DNA of 54,503 nucleotides, taken from NCBI RefSeq assembly GCF_014698305.1, contig NZ_JACJST010000032.1:1-54503 (forward strand). Direction: 5' to 3'. Each line of letters opens with the position of its first letter. Position 1 is the stretch's first letter. The translations under genes were made by a program, and so were the position numbers. The stretch comes from Anabaena lutea FACHB-196. GTDB taxonomy: Bacteria > Cyanobacteriota > Cyanobacteriia > Cyanobacteriales > Nostocaceae. Positions 41,202 to 50,798 of the stretch are shown piece by piece. Below the pieces are notes generated by a model. The model saw nothing but the letters and a program-made list of their open reading frames with translations, ran no database searches and was not told the DNA's origin.

Positions 41202-43493
41202 ATGTCCATAACCACGATCGCACCTGAACAGGTTAATCGCATTGTTCGGAATCAGCATCATGATCCTTTTGAAATACTTGGTTCTCATGCCATAGAACAA
41301 AATGGTAAAAACGTCTGGGCTGTGCGAGCCTACCTACCAAATGCCAGCGCAGCATGGGTAGTACTTCCTGAAGAACGCAAAGAATACCCAATGCAGACAG
41401 TCCATGATCCCCACTTTTTTGAATGCATAATTGAAACAGCAGAACTCACAAACTACCAATTACGAATTAAAGAAGGGGAACATGAGCGTGTCACTTACGA
41501 CCCTTACGCTTTCCGTTCTCCCCACCTAACAGACTTTGACTTACATTTGTTTGGTGAAGGCAATCATCACCGCATTTACGAGAAACTGGGAGCGCATCTC
41601 ACAGAAGTAGATGGAGTGAAAGGTGTTTATTTTGCTGTTTGGGCCCCCAACGCCCGCAACGTTTCCCTACTAGGAGACTTTAACCTATGGGATGGACGCA
41701 AACACCAGATGCGAAAAGGACACACAGGCATTTGGGAATTATTTATCCCTGAACTTGGTGTGGGAGAGCATTACAAATATGAAATCAAAAATTTTGAAGG
41801 ACATATTTACGAAAAATCTGATCCCTACGGTTTCCAGCAGGAACCACGCCCCAAAACCGCATCAATTGTTACTGACTTAAACTCCTACACCTGGGCTGAT
41901 GAAGATTGGCTGGAAACGCGCCGTCACACAGACCCCCTAACTCAACCAGTTTCCGTCTATGAAGTACATTTAGGCTCTTGGTTACACGCGGCTAGTGGGG
42001 AACCCCCCAAAGGGAGCAATGGGGAAATTCAACCTATAGTTACCGTCTCCGAACTAAATCCGGGCGCACGCTTTCTTACCTATCGGGAATTAGCAGCAAG
42101 ACTCATTCCCTACGTCAAAGAATTGGGATACACCCATTTGGAATTGCTACCAATTGCCGAACATCCCTTTGATGGTTCTTGGGGTTATCAGGTAACTGGT
42201 TACTTTGCCCCAACTTCCCGTTTTGGCAGCCCAGAAGATTTTATGTATTTTGTTGACCAATGTCACCAAAACGGAATTGGCGTAATTGTAGATTGGGTTC
42301 CTGGTCACTTCCCTAAAGATGGCCATGGTTTAGCTTTTTTCGATGGTAGTCACCTGTACGAACACGCAGACCCTCGCAAAGGCGAACATAAAGAATGGGG
42401 AACTTTAGTATTCAACTACAATCGCCATGAAGTCCGCAATTTCTTAGTAGCAAATGCCCTGTTCTGGTTTGACAAATACCACATTGACGGGATTCGCGTT
42501 GATGCTGTAGCTTCTATGCTTTACCTTGACTATTGCCGTAAAGATGGGGAATGGTTGCCCAACGAATACGGTGGTAGAGAAAATTTAGAAGCTGCTGATT
42601 TCCTGCGCCAGGTAAATCACAATATTTTTAGCTATTTTCCTGGTGCGCTTTCCATTGCTGAAGAATCTACCTCCTGGCCAATGGTATCTTGGCCTACTTA
42701 CACAGGAGGGTTGGGCTTTAACTTAAAGTGGAATATGGGCTGGATGCACGATATGCTGGACTACTTCAGCATGGACCCTTGGTTCCGCCAGTTCCACCAA
42801 AACAACATTACTTTTAGTATGTGGTATAACCACAGCGAAAACTTCATGCTGGCTCTGTCCCATGATGAAGTGGTGCATGGTAAGAGCAATATCATTGGCA
42901 AAATGCCGGGGGATAGATGGCAGAAGTTAGCCAATGTGCGTTGTTTGTTTAGTTATATGTTTGCTCACCCAGGTAAGAAAACCATGTTTATGAGCATGGA
43001 GTTTGGGCAATGGAGTGAGTGGAATGTTTGGGCTGATTTGGAGTGGCATCTATTCCAGCATGAACCACACCAACAGTTAAAAGACTTTTTCCAGGCTCTC
43101 AATCATCTTTACCGTTCTGAGCCAGCTTTGTACACCCAAGATTTTGCCGAGCCGGGATTTGAGTGGATTGACTGTAGCGATAACCGTCATAGTGTAGTTT
43201 CCTTTATCCGCCGCGATAAGGATTCGGAAAATTTTGTGGTTGTGATTTGCAACTTCACACCCCAACCTCATTCTCACTATCGCATCGGTGTTCCTGAATC
43301 AGGTTTTTATACCGAAATGTTCAATAGTGATGCCCGTCAATATGGCGGTAGCAATATGGGCAATTTAGGCGGTAAGTGGACTGATAATTGGTCTTTGCAT
43401 AATCGTCCTTATTCCCTGGATTTGTGTTTACCACCTTTGGGAGTTTTGATTCTCAAATTGGATCAGCAGAAGACAGCCCAGGTGCTGGAATAA
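41202..43493 (+). CDS. glgB: 1,4-alpha-glucan branching enzyme GlgB (GH13)
   Basis: A 763-residue cytoplasmic enzyme that creates alpha-1,6 branches in glycogen. An N-terminal CBM48-like segment (about 15-115, [13 protein letters not shown]) is followed by a second carbohydrate-binding domain (about 138-225, [20 protein letters not shown]) and the GH13 barrel. Predicted catalytic residues are Asp434 ([11 protein letters not shown]) and Glu487 ([10 protein letters not shown]), with the transition-state Asp in [10 protein letters not shown]. The C-terminal beta domain is present. Start ATG 41202 reads [15 protein letters not shown]. An intrinsic terminator follows. The unrelated GH57 enzyme at 4949 has the same predicted reaction. 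Confidence 0.96.
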   Translation: MSITTIAPEQVNRIVRNQHHDPFEILGSHAIEQNGKNVWAVRAYLPNASAAWVVLPEERKEYPMQTVHDPHFFECIIETAELTNYQLRIKEGEHERVTYDPYAFRSPHLTDFDLHLFGEGNHHRIYEKLGAHLTEVDGVKGVYFAVWAPNARNVSLLGDFNLWDGRKHQMRKGHTGIWELFIPELGVGEHYKYEIKNFEGHIYEKSDPYGFQQEPRPKTASIVTDLNSYTWADEDWLETRRHTDPLTQPVSVYEVHLGSWLHAASGEPPKGSNGEIQPIVTVSELNPGARFLTYRELAARLIPYVKELGYTHLELLPIAEHPFDGSWGYQVTGYFAPTSRFGSPEDFMYFVDQCHQNGIGVIVDWVPGHFPKDGHGLAFFDGSHLYEHADPRKGEHKEWGTLVFNYNRHEVRNFLVANALFWFDKYHIDGIRVDAVASMLYLDYCRKDGEWLPNEYGGRENLEAADFLRQVNHNIFSYFPGALSIAEESTSWPMVSWPTYTGGLGFNLKWNMGWMHDMLDYFSMDPWFRQFHQNNITFSMWYNHSENFMLALSHDEVVHGKSNIIGKMPGDRWQKLANVRCLFSYMFAHPGKKTMFMSMEFGQWSEWNVWADLEWHLFQHEPHQQLKDFFQALNHLYRSEPALYTQDFAEPGFEWIDCSDNRHSVVSFIRRDKDSENFVVVICNFTPQPHSHYRIGVPESGFYTEMFNSDARQYGGSNMGNLGGKWTDNWSLHNRPYSLDLCLPPLGVLILKLDQQKTAQVLE

Positions 43494-43545
43494 TATCAAG
43501 TCCGTGAGCTTCGTTGCTCATCGAAGATGACACGGAGACACACAG

Positions 43546-43571
43546 AGGGGGAGATCGATTTCCCCCTTTTT
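43546..43571 (+). terminator. Probable intrinsic terminator of glgB
   Basis: A 7-bp stem AGGGGGA/TCCCCCT (43546-43552, 43561-43567), 8-nt loop, followed by a short T run. Confidence 0.65.
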
Positions 43572-43592
43572 CCTTCTCCCCTTGTGTCTTCT

Positions 43593-44072
43593 TCAAAAAA
43601 CCGGTACTCGGTTAAATAAAACCCAATAAAACCCTAGCTGCTGGACTGCATGGTTAAATTGCTCAAAATCCACAGGTTTGACGATATAGCTATTTACCCC
43701 AAGTTGGTAACTCTCAATCACATCTTTATCTTCGGCGGAAGATGTTAACACCACAACTGGAATTGTTTGTGTGCGTGGGTCAGATTTGAGTTGCCGTAAA
43801 ACTTCTAATCCACTTACCTTTGGTAATTTCAAATCCAGCAAAATGACTTTGGGTTGATTGGTCATATTCCGATGGGCATAGTTTCCCCGACAAAAGAAAA
43901 AATCGAGGGCTTCTGCTCCATCTTGGAGCCATTGGAGTTGATTGCCAATTCTGCCGCGACGCAAGGCTCGGATAGCTAGTTCTGCATCAGCAGGATTATC
44001 TTCAACCAACACAATAGAAATCGGTTGCTCATAAGATGTATCAGTAGGCTGATCAATGGGTTGGTCAGTCAT
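43593..44072 (-). CDS. Rcp-type single-domain response regulator
   Basis: A 159-residue CheY-like protein of the Rcp1 subtype, which pairs with phytochrome-class kinases. The acidic pocket is in [11 protein letters not shown], the phosphoacceptor Asp is in [13 protein letters not shown], Thr/Ser in [12 protein letters not shown], and Lys in [13 protein letters not shown]. The long loop containing [12 protein letters not shown] is typical of the Rcp group. There is no output domain. It lies 122 bp downstream of, and on the same strand as, the sensor kinase at 44195-47035, so they probably form a pair. Confidence 0.93.
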   Translation of the reverse strand: MTDQPIDQPTDTSYEQPISIVLVEDNPADAELAIRALRRGRIGNQLQWLQDGAEALDFFFCRGNYAHRNMTNQPKVILLDLKLPKVSGLEVLRQLKSDPRTQTIPVVVLTSSAEDKDVIESYQLGVNSYIVKPVDFEQFNHAVQQLGFYWVLFNRVPVF

Positions 44073-44120
44073 TAGTTATGGTAGGACAGGGGACAGGAGG
44101 CAGGGGGCAGAAAATTCCTA

Positions 44121-44206
44121 CTCGGTACTCAGTACTCGGTACTCGGTACTCGGTACTCGGTACTCAATACTCGGTACTCACTACTCACTACTCACTACTC
44201 ACTACT
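44121..44206. repeat. ACTCGGT/ACTCACT heptamer array between kinase and regulator
   Basis: About twelve units: mainly ACTCGGT (44121-44178), then ACTCACT (about 44176-44206). On the minus strand the array reads AGTGAGT and encodes the last residues and stop codon (44195-44197) of the histidine kinase. Confidence 0.95.
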
Positions 44207-47035
44207 TGGTAGGGTGAAATAAAAGGTTGCACCTTGATCGACGGCTGCTTGAGCCCAGATGCGCCCTCCGTGACGTTGAATAATCCGTTGGACGATCGCT
44301 AGTCCGATGCCTGTGCCTTCAAATTCTTGTTCACGGTGTAGACGTTGGAAAACTCCAAACAAATTATCGGCATATTGCATATCAAATCCTGACCCATTAT
44401 CTCTGATAAAGTACACGTCTTCACCATCGATAACCTCATAACCCACTTCAATATGGGCAACGGATTTGTAGCTGGTGTACTTAATTGCATTCGATAACAA
44501 GTTGATCCAGACTTGTTTGAGGAGGGAAAGGTCAGCTTCGCAGATGGGTAAATCAGCGATCGCAAATTCAATTTGACGACCTGACCATTGTGGGGTCAAA
44601 TCACTCAGCACCTGTTGAATTAAATCATTGAAAAACACTGTCTGCTTAGACATTTCCTTCCGATCCAGACGGGATAAATTCAACAGATCATCAATCAAAT
44701 CACCCATGCGTTTAGCATTATCCCGGACAATTTTTAAGTAACGATTGGCTTCTGCATCTAGTTTTTCACTATAGTCTTCTTGCATGATTCTCGAAAAGCC
44801 ATCAATTGCTCGTAAAGGCGCTCGCAAGTCATGGGAAACGGAATAAGAAAAAGACTCCAAAGCTTTGTTAGCAGCCTCTAATTGGGCAGTTCGTTGGATT
44901 ACCCGTTCTTCTAACTCCGCATTGAGTTGGCGAACTTCAGCCTCCACTGCTTTGAGGTCACTGATATCCCGCATAACAGTAGAGAGATATTCCAGATTGC
45001 CATCTGTTGTTTTGTGAGCAATAATCATCTGGGAAACGGGAATTTCCCTACCTTCACTAGCCAATAACGCCGTTTCACCGACCCATGTGCCATTCTGAAT
45101 TGCTGCCGGAATTCCTAGATCTTCAATAATCTCTAATGCCCACTGAGGATGGTAGTTGGGAATACGCAAGGTAGAGTAGTCTACATCCGAGAATAGATTC
45201 ATCAGGTTTCGTAATTGGGCATTATTCCACAAGTTATTACCTTGGGGATCAACCATGCCAATATAGTCGGTGGAGGCTTCGAGAATAGCAATCAAGCGAT
45301 CGCGATCTTTCTTTGCCCGTTTGCGCTCGGCAATCTCCATCTCTAATTCGGCATTTGTTTGTTGTAGTGCTTGAGTTCTCTCCTGAACTCGTTGTTCTAA
45401 TAGTTCATTGGCTTGATGAATTTCCCCAAACTTTTGCTGCAAACTGGCTGCCATGAACCGAAAGTTCCGCAATAACAGCGCCAATTCAGTCACCTGACTC
45501 TGTATCCAGTTGATCGGTTTCTGCTCTAACAGTTTATTTGGTAAGTTCGTGGTGACTTCTGCTAATTGAGACAAGGGTTTGACCAATTGGCGGCTAACTA
45601 GGGTAGCAGAAATCAGAGCTAGTCCTGAGACAAATAGGAGTATTGCCATGTTGCGGGTGTGAACCCACTCAATCTGGCGCACATGAGAGATTGCCGGCAT
45701 CTGTACCACCAGTGTCCAGGGAATTGTCTGATTAATGGCAGACTCTTTCACAAATAGGGAATTTTGCCACTGTACCATCACCAGAGGACTACCAGTGATT
45801 GGTAGCCAATGGTAGGTTTGAGTCCCTATCTGGTCAACCCTGCCATCTTTACGCCAATTAAAAGCCTGAGTACCAATCCATTCTAGTTTCGTGCTGGCTG
45901 CTACTGTTTGTTTTTGATCCACTAATGTGATGTCTAGCTTTTCTTCACCTAAATTAGACTGCAACAACTTTGTAATATTGCTTAAATCAATTTCAGTAAA
46001 AATAGCACCCATGAGTTTTGTATCCCTTAGGATTGGCACACCCAATAAGACAACGGGAAAAGCCGACTTACCTGGTAGCAGCAGAACGGGAGAGAGAAAA
46101 GGTTGGGGCAATCGCTGCATTTGCTGAAAATATTTGTCTTCATTAAAGGCACTCTCAGAAGCAGAAACATTGTTCTCAAAATCGAGAATGGGTTTTCCCC
46201 TCTCATCCAGAATATGAATGTGTCTAAACTCAGGAAAAGTCCGGCTGACGAATGCAGCATTTTGTTGTAAAGCGTCGCTCCCGAAAGAGTTGAGCATTGC
46301 TAATTCGGCCAGTCCATTCACAGAACCCAAACGTCGTTCATACCAGCCACGCACCTCAACTGTCAGGTAACGAGACGCATCATTTAAATCTAAACGAGTC
46401 ATATTTTTGATATCATCTACCACCTGATGGCTGGCCAGCACAATCAAAACTAAGGTGGGAACTGACACAAAAGCAACCAGTAAATTAAACAGGGTTTGTT
46501 GTAGTGAAAGGGTGCTAATAGCAGGTGGACGGTCAACCCAACGATGAATTGGTGAATGTGTCAGCAATAAGCTGGCAATAAGGGCGTTAAAAATACCATT
46601 AGTAGGCTGCTTGAAGAGAATAATTCGGGCTTGGATCGGATCGACGTGCAGAATGATCGCGTAAAATAACCATATCAATGGCATCCCGATTACCAACCAA
46701 AAAAGAGCATCCAGCAAAACAATATTATTGTGCTGCCGTCGGTGAAACAGCCAACCGACAAATAGGGCTTCTGCTGTAAAAGTAAAGGTAGTATAGGGGT
46801 GATGCCAAATCACATAGGTACAACTTCCGGCCAAAAAACCTGCTAAAGTCCCCCATCTCACTCCGTATAAACAAACGACAATCCAAACAGCAATTGAACC
46901 AAACAGAAAATCAATGTCGAAAAATAACGTCCATCGGCAGTAGTTTCCTAAAAAGCCAGCAATAATTAGTAGGATCAAGCCCCACAGTTGGCGATTTTCA
47001 GATAATTTTGATTTCAAGATTTCTGTTAAATACAT
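44195..47035 (-). CDS. Membrane-bound sensor histidine kinase (dCache-HAMP-PAS-HisKA)
   Basis: A 946-residue sensor. Residues 1-205 hold about six to seven membrane helices with no name I can give (a MASE-like sensor). A Cache/CHASE-like extracellular region follows (about 215-455: VRGWYERRLGSVNGLAELAM), then a membrane helix (460-480), HAMP (about 480-535), coiled coil, a PAS domain (580-695), and HisKA with His735 (YSVSHDLRAPLRAIDGFSRI). The ATPase domain has NLLSNAIKYTS, DNGSGFD and GTGIGLAIVQRIIQRHGG. The kinase core is of the phytochrome-like class that pairs with Rcp regulators. The ligand is unknown. The last residues (SSE and stop) are encoded by the heptamer array. Confidence 0.93.
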   Translation of the reverse strand: MYLTEILKSKLSENRQLWGLILLIIAGFLGNYCRWTLFFDIDFLFGSIAVWIVVCLYGVRWGTLAGFLAGSCTYVIWHHPYTTFTFTAEALFVGWLFHRRQHNNIVLLDALFWLVIGMPLIWLFYAIILHVDPIQARIILFKQPTNGIFNALIASLLLTHSPIHRWVDRPPAISTLSLQQTLFNLLVAFVSVPTLVLIVLASHQVVDDIKNMTRLDLNDASRYLTVEVRGWYERRLGSVNGLAELAMLNSFGSDALQQNAAFVSRTFPEFRHIHILDERGKPILDFENNVSASESAFNEDKYFQQMQRLPQPFLSPVLLLPGKSAFPVVLLGVPILRDTKLMGAIFTEIDLSNITKLLQSNLGEEKLDITLVDQKQTVAASTKLEWIGTQAFNWRKDGRVDQIGTQTYHWLPITGSPLVMVQWQNSLFVKESAINQTIPWTLVVQMPAISHVRQIEWVHTRNMAILLFVSGLALISATLVSRQLVKPLSQLAEVTTNLPNKLLEQKPINWIQSQVTELALLLRNFRFMAASLQQKFGEIHQANELLEQRVQERTQALQQTNAELEMEIAERKRAKKDRDRLIAILEASTDYIGMVDPQGNNLWNNAQLRNLMNLFSDVDYSTLRIPNYHPQWALEIIEDLGIPAAIQNGTWVGETALLASEGREIPVSQMIIAHKTTDGNLEYLSTVMRDISDLKAVEAEVRQLNAELEERVIQRTAQLEAANKALESFSYSVSHDLRAPLRAIDGFSRIMQEDYSEKLDAEANRYLKIVRDNAKRMGDLIDDLLNLSRLDRKEMSKQTVFFNDLIQQVLSDLTPQWSGRQIEFAIADLPICEADLSLLKQVWINLLSNAIKYTSYKSVAHIEVGYEVIDGEDVYFIRDNGSGFDMQYADNLFGVFQRLHREQEFEGTGIGLAIVQRIIQRHGGRIWAQAAVDQGATFYFTLPSSE

Positions 47036-47422
47036 ACTGCCTGTCCTTCAGATAACTTTGGCTATAAATCAGTTTTTATTTCCCAGGCACTTTAATCACA
47101 TAATTTTAAGTTGTTATGTTGGTGAATGTAAAACCATCAGTAGAAGGGCGAAAGTCAAAGCCTATCCTCTACAACGGAATAGGTTTACCAGAAAGGTATG
47201 ATATTTAATTAAATCCACCCACTGATTAAATGGATTGATATCTTTATGAATGATATGGGCGGCATGAATTTCACTTAAACTCTTAGCTATCTGAACGGCT
47301 AACTTCAGAAATTGTAATATCAATTCACTTAATTAAAGCTACAAATGAATATCCTTCCACGTCCCGATGTCTGTGCGTTTGTTGTCCATTTGTATCAACC
47401 TTAAAGTGAACTGGTATTAGAT
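47036..47422. other. Divergent promoter region between the sensor kinase and the GGDEF-EAL gene
   Basis: About 390 bp. It holds a remnant of a serine/threonine kinase on the minus strand (47220-47332) and otherwise nothing coding. Promoters for both divergent genes lie here. Confidence 0.5.
47220..47332 (-). pseudogene. Serine/threonine kinase catalytic-loop remnant
   Basis: Read on the minus strand: ELILQFLKLAVQIAKSLSEI followed by HAAHIIHKDINPFN. IIHKDINPxN is the catalytic loop of Hanks-type kinases in the form found in multidomain cyanobacterial kinases with histidine-kinase tails. The frame is closed by a stop upstream (47333-47335), and homology ends after about 38 codons. Confidence 0.6.
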
Positions 47423-49600
47423 ATGAGTCAAGACTTGAATGTCCTGCTTGTTGAAGATTTAGAAACAGATGCCCTATTAGTTCTCCACGAACTGCGTCGC
47501 GGTGGTTTCAATCCTATCTGGCAGCGTGTCCAAACAGCCCTAGAGCTACGCACAGCCCTCGGTAGCCGGACTTGGGATGTGATCATTTCAGATTACCGAT
47601 TGCCAGGATTCGATGCTCCTGCGGCTCTGGAAATAGCAAAGCAGAGTCAAAAAGATATTCCTTTCATTCTGGTTTCTGGAACCATCGGCGAAGTATCTGC
47701 TGTGGAAATGATGAAAGCGGGTGTTCATGATTATCTGATGAAGGATAACTTAAACCGCTTACCAGAGGCAGTGCGTCGAGAACTTCGGGATGCTCAGGTG
47801 CGGGCAGAGCGCAAACAAGCAGAGGAAAAACTGCACCACACTCTCCAGGAATTATCCAACTTCAAATATGCCCTAGATCAATCGGCCATCGTCGCTATTA
47901 CTGATGCTCACGGGGTAATCACCTACGCTAATGATCGATTCTGCGAGATATCTCAATACGACCGAGAGGAACTGGTTGGTCAAACCCATCGGGTGATCAA
48001 TTCCGGCTATCATTCTCAAGAATTCTTTGCTCAGATGTGGCAAACCATCAGCCAGGGGCAGATCTGGCGGGGCGAAATCCGCAATCGGTCAAAAGATGGC
48101 AGTTTCTACTGGGTTAATAGCACGATTGTACCTTTTTTGGATGCCTTGGGTAAGCCCTTTCAATACTTGGCTATCCGCACGGATATTAGCAATCTCTACG
48201 AAGAGCTTCGGTTACGCAAACAGGCGGAAGAACAGCTTATTCACAATGCTTTTCATGATCCATTGACAGGTTTACCGAATCGGACGCTGTTGGAGGAGCG
48301 ACTGGAACTAGCAATAAACCGAGCTAAAAGGGTGGAAACCTATCATTATGCTGTCTTGTTTCTAGACCTAGATCGGTTCAAAGTCATCAATGACAGTTTA
48401 GGGCATTTAGCTGGAGATCAACTACTTCAGAGTATTGCCCAGAAGTTGAAAACTCACCTGCGAGATATGGATTTAGTCGCTCGACTCGGTGGTGATGAAT
48501 TTGTAATTTTACTAGAAGATATCGTCAGTATTGAAGCTACGATTAAAATTACTGAACGTATCCTCACAGATTGTCAAACGTCGCTGATGCTCAATGGTAA
48601 CGAAATGTTTATTAGTACGAGCATCGGAATTGTTTTTGCTACACAAAACTATCGTCAAGCCGCCGATTTACTCCGAGATGCTGATATTGCCATGTATCGA
48701 GCTAAAGCTCAGGGGCGAAATTCATACAAAATTTTTGATGCCCAAATGCATACCCAAGCTGTAAATCGACTAACTCTAGAAACTGAGATCCGTAAAGCTC
48801 TGGAACGAGAAGAGTTCATTGTCTACTACCAACCTATTGTCGATTTACTAGGCGGTCGGCTAATTGGGTTTGAGGCATTGGTGCGCTGGCTTTCACCTAC
48901 TCGCGGGTTCGTTTCTCCAGGAGAATTTATTCCTATTGCCGAAGAAACTGGGCTAATTGTGCAGATAGATCGTTGGATGTTTTACACAGTTTGTCAACAA
49001 TTGGTCAACTGGAAAACAAATTTTACTCACTTCCCGCTTAAGGTTAGTATTAACCTCTCTGCTCAAGATATTCGCCAAGCCAGTTTAATTGAAGACATTG
49101 ATCGCACACTAGCCGAAACAGGTTTAGAAGGCAATTCTATCGTCCTAGAAATTACTGAAAGTATGCTAATTGAGGATATCGATAAAACAATTGATTTGTT
49201 GACCCAATTAAAGGACAGAAAAATTCAGATTAGCATTGATGACTTTGGAACTGGATATTCATCGCTCAATTATCTCCATCGTTTACCTGCTGATAATTTG
49301 AAGATTGATCGCTCTTTTGTGAGTCAGATGGAGGAAGGAAATCGTAATTATCAGGTGGTGAGTACTATCATTGCCTTGAGCAATCAACTGGGATTGGCTG
49401 TGGTGGCTGAAGGGATTGAAACACCACAACAACTTCAATGGTTACAGCAACTGGGATGCGAACTCGGTCAAGGCTATTTATTTTCTCCACCTTTGGCTAG
49501 TCAAGAAATTGAGACGCACTTGCTCAAAGAAGACTATGAGAAACTTTATCAAGCTCATTTGTTCAATGCATTAGTGTCTAAGTTTAAATTTCTGGTTTGA
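47423..49600 (+). CDS. REC-PAS-GGDEF-EAL response regulator (c-di-GMP turnover)
   Basis: A 725-residue cytoplasmic protein. The REC domain (1-125) has Asp57 in VIISDYRLPG; a PAS domain spans about 142-258. The GGDEF domain (275-440) has intact GGDEF at 356-360 and an RxxD inhibitory site (RDMD, 347-350). The EAL domain (450-700) has EAL at 484-486, NLSAQDIRQ, EITESM, DDFGTGYSSLNYL and VVAEGIETPQQ. Both the cyclase and the phosphodiesterase sites look intact, so activity could switch with phosphorylation. It is divergent from the sensor kinase, its likely phosphodonor. Confidence 0.95.
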   Translation: MSQDLNVLLVEDLETDALLVLHELRRGGFNPIWQRVQTALELRTALGSRTWDVIISDYRLPGFDAPAALEIAKQSQKDIPFILVSGTIGEVSAVEMMKAGVHDYLMKDNLNRLPEAVRRELRDAQVRAERKQAEEKLHHTLQELSNFKYALDQSAIVAITDAHGVITYANDRFCEISQYDREELVGQTHRVINSGYHSQEFFAQMWQTISQGQIWRGEIRNRSKDGSFYWVNSTIVPFLDALGKPFQYLAIRTDISNLYEELRLRKQAEEQLIHNAFHDPLTGLPNRTLLEERLELAINRAKRVETYHYAVLFLDLDRFKVINDSLGHLAGDQLLQSIAQKLKTHLRDMDLVARLGGDEFVILLEDIVSIEATIKITERILTDCQTSLMLNGNEMFISTSIGIVFATQNYRQAADLLRDADIAMYRAKAQGRNSYKIFDAQMHTQAVNRLTLETEIRKALEREEFIVYYQPIVDLLGGRLIGFEALVRWLSPTRGFVSPGEFIPIAEETGLIVQIDRWMFYTVCQQLVNWKTNFTHFPLKVSINLSAQDIRQASLIEDIDRTLAETGLEGNSIVLEITESMLIEDIDKTIDLLTQLKDRKIQISIDDFGTGYSSLNYLHRLPADNLKIDRSFVSQMEEGNRNYQVVSTIIALSNQLGLAVVAEGIETPQQLQWLQQLGCELGQGYLFSPPLASQEIETHLLKEDYEKLYQAHLFNALVSKFKFLV

Positions 49601-49630
49601 GATGAAACTGGTTGCTGGAATTTTACCAAC

Positions 49631-50056
49631 TCAAGTGCAAGGAATGTTATCTATTAAGCGATCGCAAATTACTGTCAGCTGTTCTTGGCTATTAACGGGG
49701 CCACGCGGTGCTGGTAGTTCGGTATTAGGCCAGTTGGGTAAACTATTACAGGGACAAAACAAAGCTGGCATTCCCACACTACGTATCGGTACAGGCATTG
49801 AACAACGACCGCAAGGGAGCATTTCCCAGACTGGTGTCAGCAGTTCAGCTATGGTTTCGTGAGTGCCTTCTAAATAACAGTCACTAATTTCTAAGGAAAG
49901 AATACTTTGCCAGCATTCTTCAAATTCTGGGCTATAGCGATCGCCTTTTAGCACGGGGCTAGGTAAGAAGCTGTGATTACCATTACCTACAATCACTTTC
50001 TTCCCTAACTGAAACCAGTGAGCAACATATTCTTTAACTTCTTGTTCGTTTGCCAT
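49631..50056 (-). CDS. Conserved-looking protein with a Cys-rich zinc-ribbon-like motif, next to cobU
   Basis: A 141-residue soluble protein. It opens MANEQEVKEYVAHWFQLGKK, contains LKGDRYSPEFEECWQSILS, and then a four-Cys pattern (CGRCSMP at about 82-88, then FCPC), which could bind zinc. The last part is NWPNTELPAPRGPV. It looks like a cyanobacterial family of unknown function. It lies 56 bp downstream of cobU on the same strand, so they may be co-transcribed. A competing plus-strand frame (49602-49862) has no protein-like features. Confidence 0.65.
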   Translation of the reverse strand: MANEQEVKEYVAHWFQLGKKVIVGNGNHSFLPSPVLKGDRYSPEFEECWQSILSLEISDCYLEGTHETIAELLTPVWEMLPCGRCSMPVPIRSVGMPALFCPCNSLPNWPNTELPAPRGPVNSQEQLTVICDRLIDNIPCT

Positions 50057-50112
50057 ATGCTTAATTGTAGTTTTAATTCAGAAATTTTACCCGGCCAATC
50101 TTTAATTTGGAA

Positions 50113-50661
50113 TTAAGGCTTTGCTACTGGTAAGGGAGAACCCAAAACACTGAGATTCAGAACATAACCACCAGTAACTAGGTAAACAGTCTCAGAAATT
50201 GCACCTAACTGACGAACTAAAGAACCCAAGCGATCGCGGAATGTCCTACCCATAGGATAAGCTGGTACTACTCCCCAACCAGTTTCTTCCCCTACAAATA
50301 CTAGATCAGCCGCAACTAAACCAACTATTTTGAGCAATTCTGCCAAGGTATTTTCCCAACTCACATCGTCTTGTTCTAAAAAATTAGCTACCCAAGTTCC
50401 CAAAGAATCAATTAAAAGACAGGTGTTAGGCTGGGCATTAGCTAGGGTAGTAGCAAGTTCCACAGGTACATATAGAGTTACCCAGTCTTGAGGACGGCGT
50501 TTTTGGTGTTTTTCAATACGTTGCTGCCACTCTTGATCTTCAGGATTTTCTGTAGCTGTTGCTATGTAAATAACTGATTTTCCTGACTGTTTTGCTAAAG
50601 TTTCTGCCCATTCACTTTTACCTGAGCGTGCTGGGCCTGTTACTAAAATAACTCTACTCAT
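50113..50661 (-). CDS. cobU: Adenosylcobinamide kinase / adenosylcobinamide-phosphate guanylyltransferase CobU
   Basis: A bifunctional cytoplasmic enzyme of late cobalamin assembly: it phosphorylates adenosylcobinamide and then transfers GMP from GTP. The P-loop GPARSGKS is at 9-16, ATATENPEDQEWQQRIEKHQ and RRPQDWVTLY follow, with LLIDSLGTWVANFL and VGEETGWGVVP, then GRTFRDRLGSLVRQLG. At 182 residues it is the standard length. No cobalamin riboswitch was recognised upstream (50662-50798). Other cob genes are not in this window. Confidence 0.95.
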   Translation of the reverse strand: MSRVILVTGPARSGKSEWAETLAKQSGKSVIYIATATENPEDQEWQQRIEKHQKRRPQDWVTLYVPVELATTLANAQPNTCLLIDSLGTWVANFLEQDDVSWENTLAELLKIVGLVAADLVFVGEETGWGVVPAYPMGRTFRDRLGSLVRQLGAISETVYLVTGGYVLNLSVLGSPLPVAKP

Positions 50662-50798
50662 AAGATATCACAATCTTGGTCTTCCTTAAAGTCTTGTTCT
50701 ACCTATAGAATAAAGAAAAGTTTCTCAATAATTTGCTTCTTTAACAAACTGATTCGCAAATCAATCAATACTACCAGAACAAGCTTGAGGATCTCTTT

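Noticed and set aside
49602-49862. Plus-strand frame of 86 codons after the GGDEF-EAL gene
   Set aside because: It overlaps antisense a more protein-like minus-strand gene with Cys motif next to cobU, and its own translation is low-complexity without features.
50662-50798. Cobalamin riboswitch upstream of cobU
   Set aside because: Only 137 bp between divergent genes and no B12-box-like sequence was recognised.
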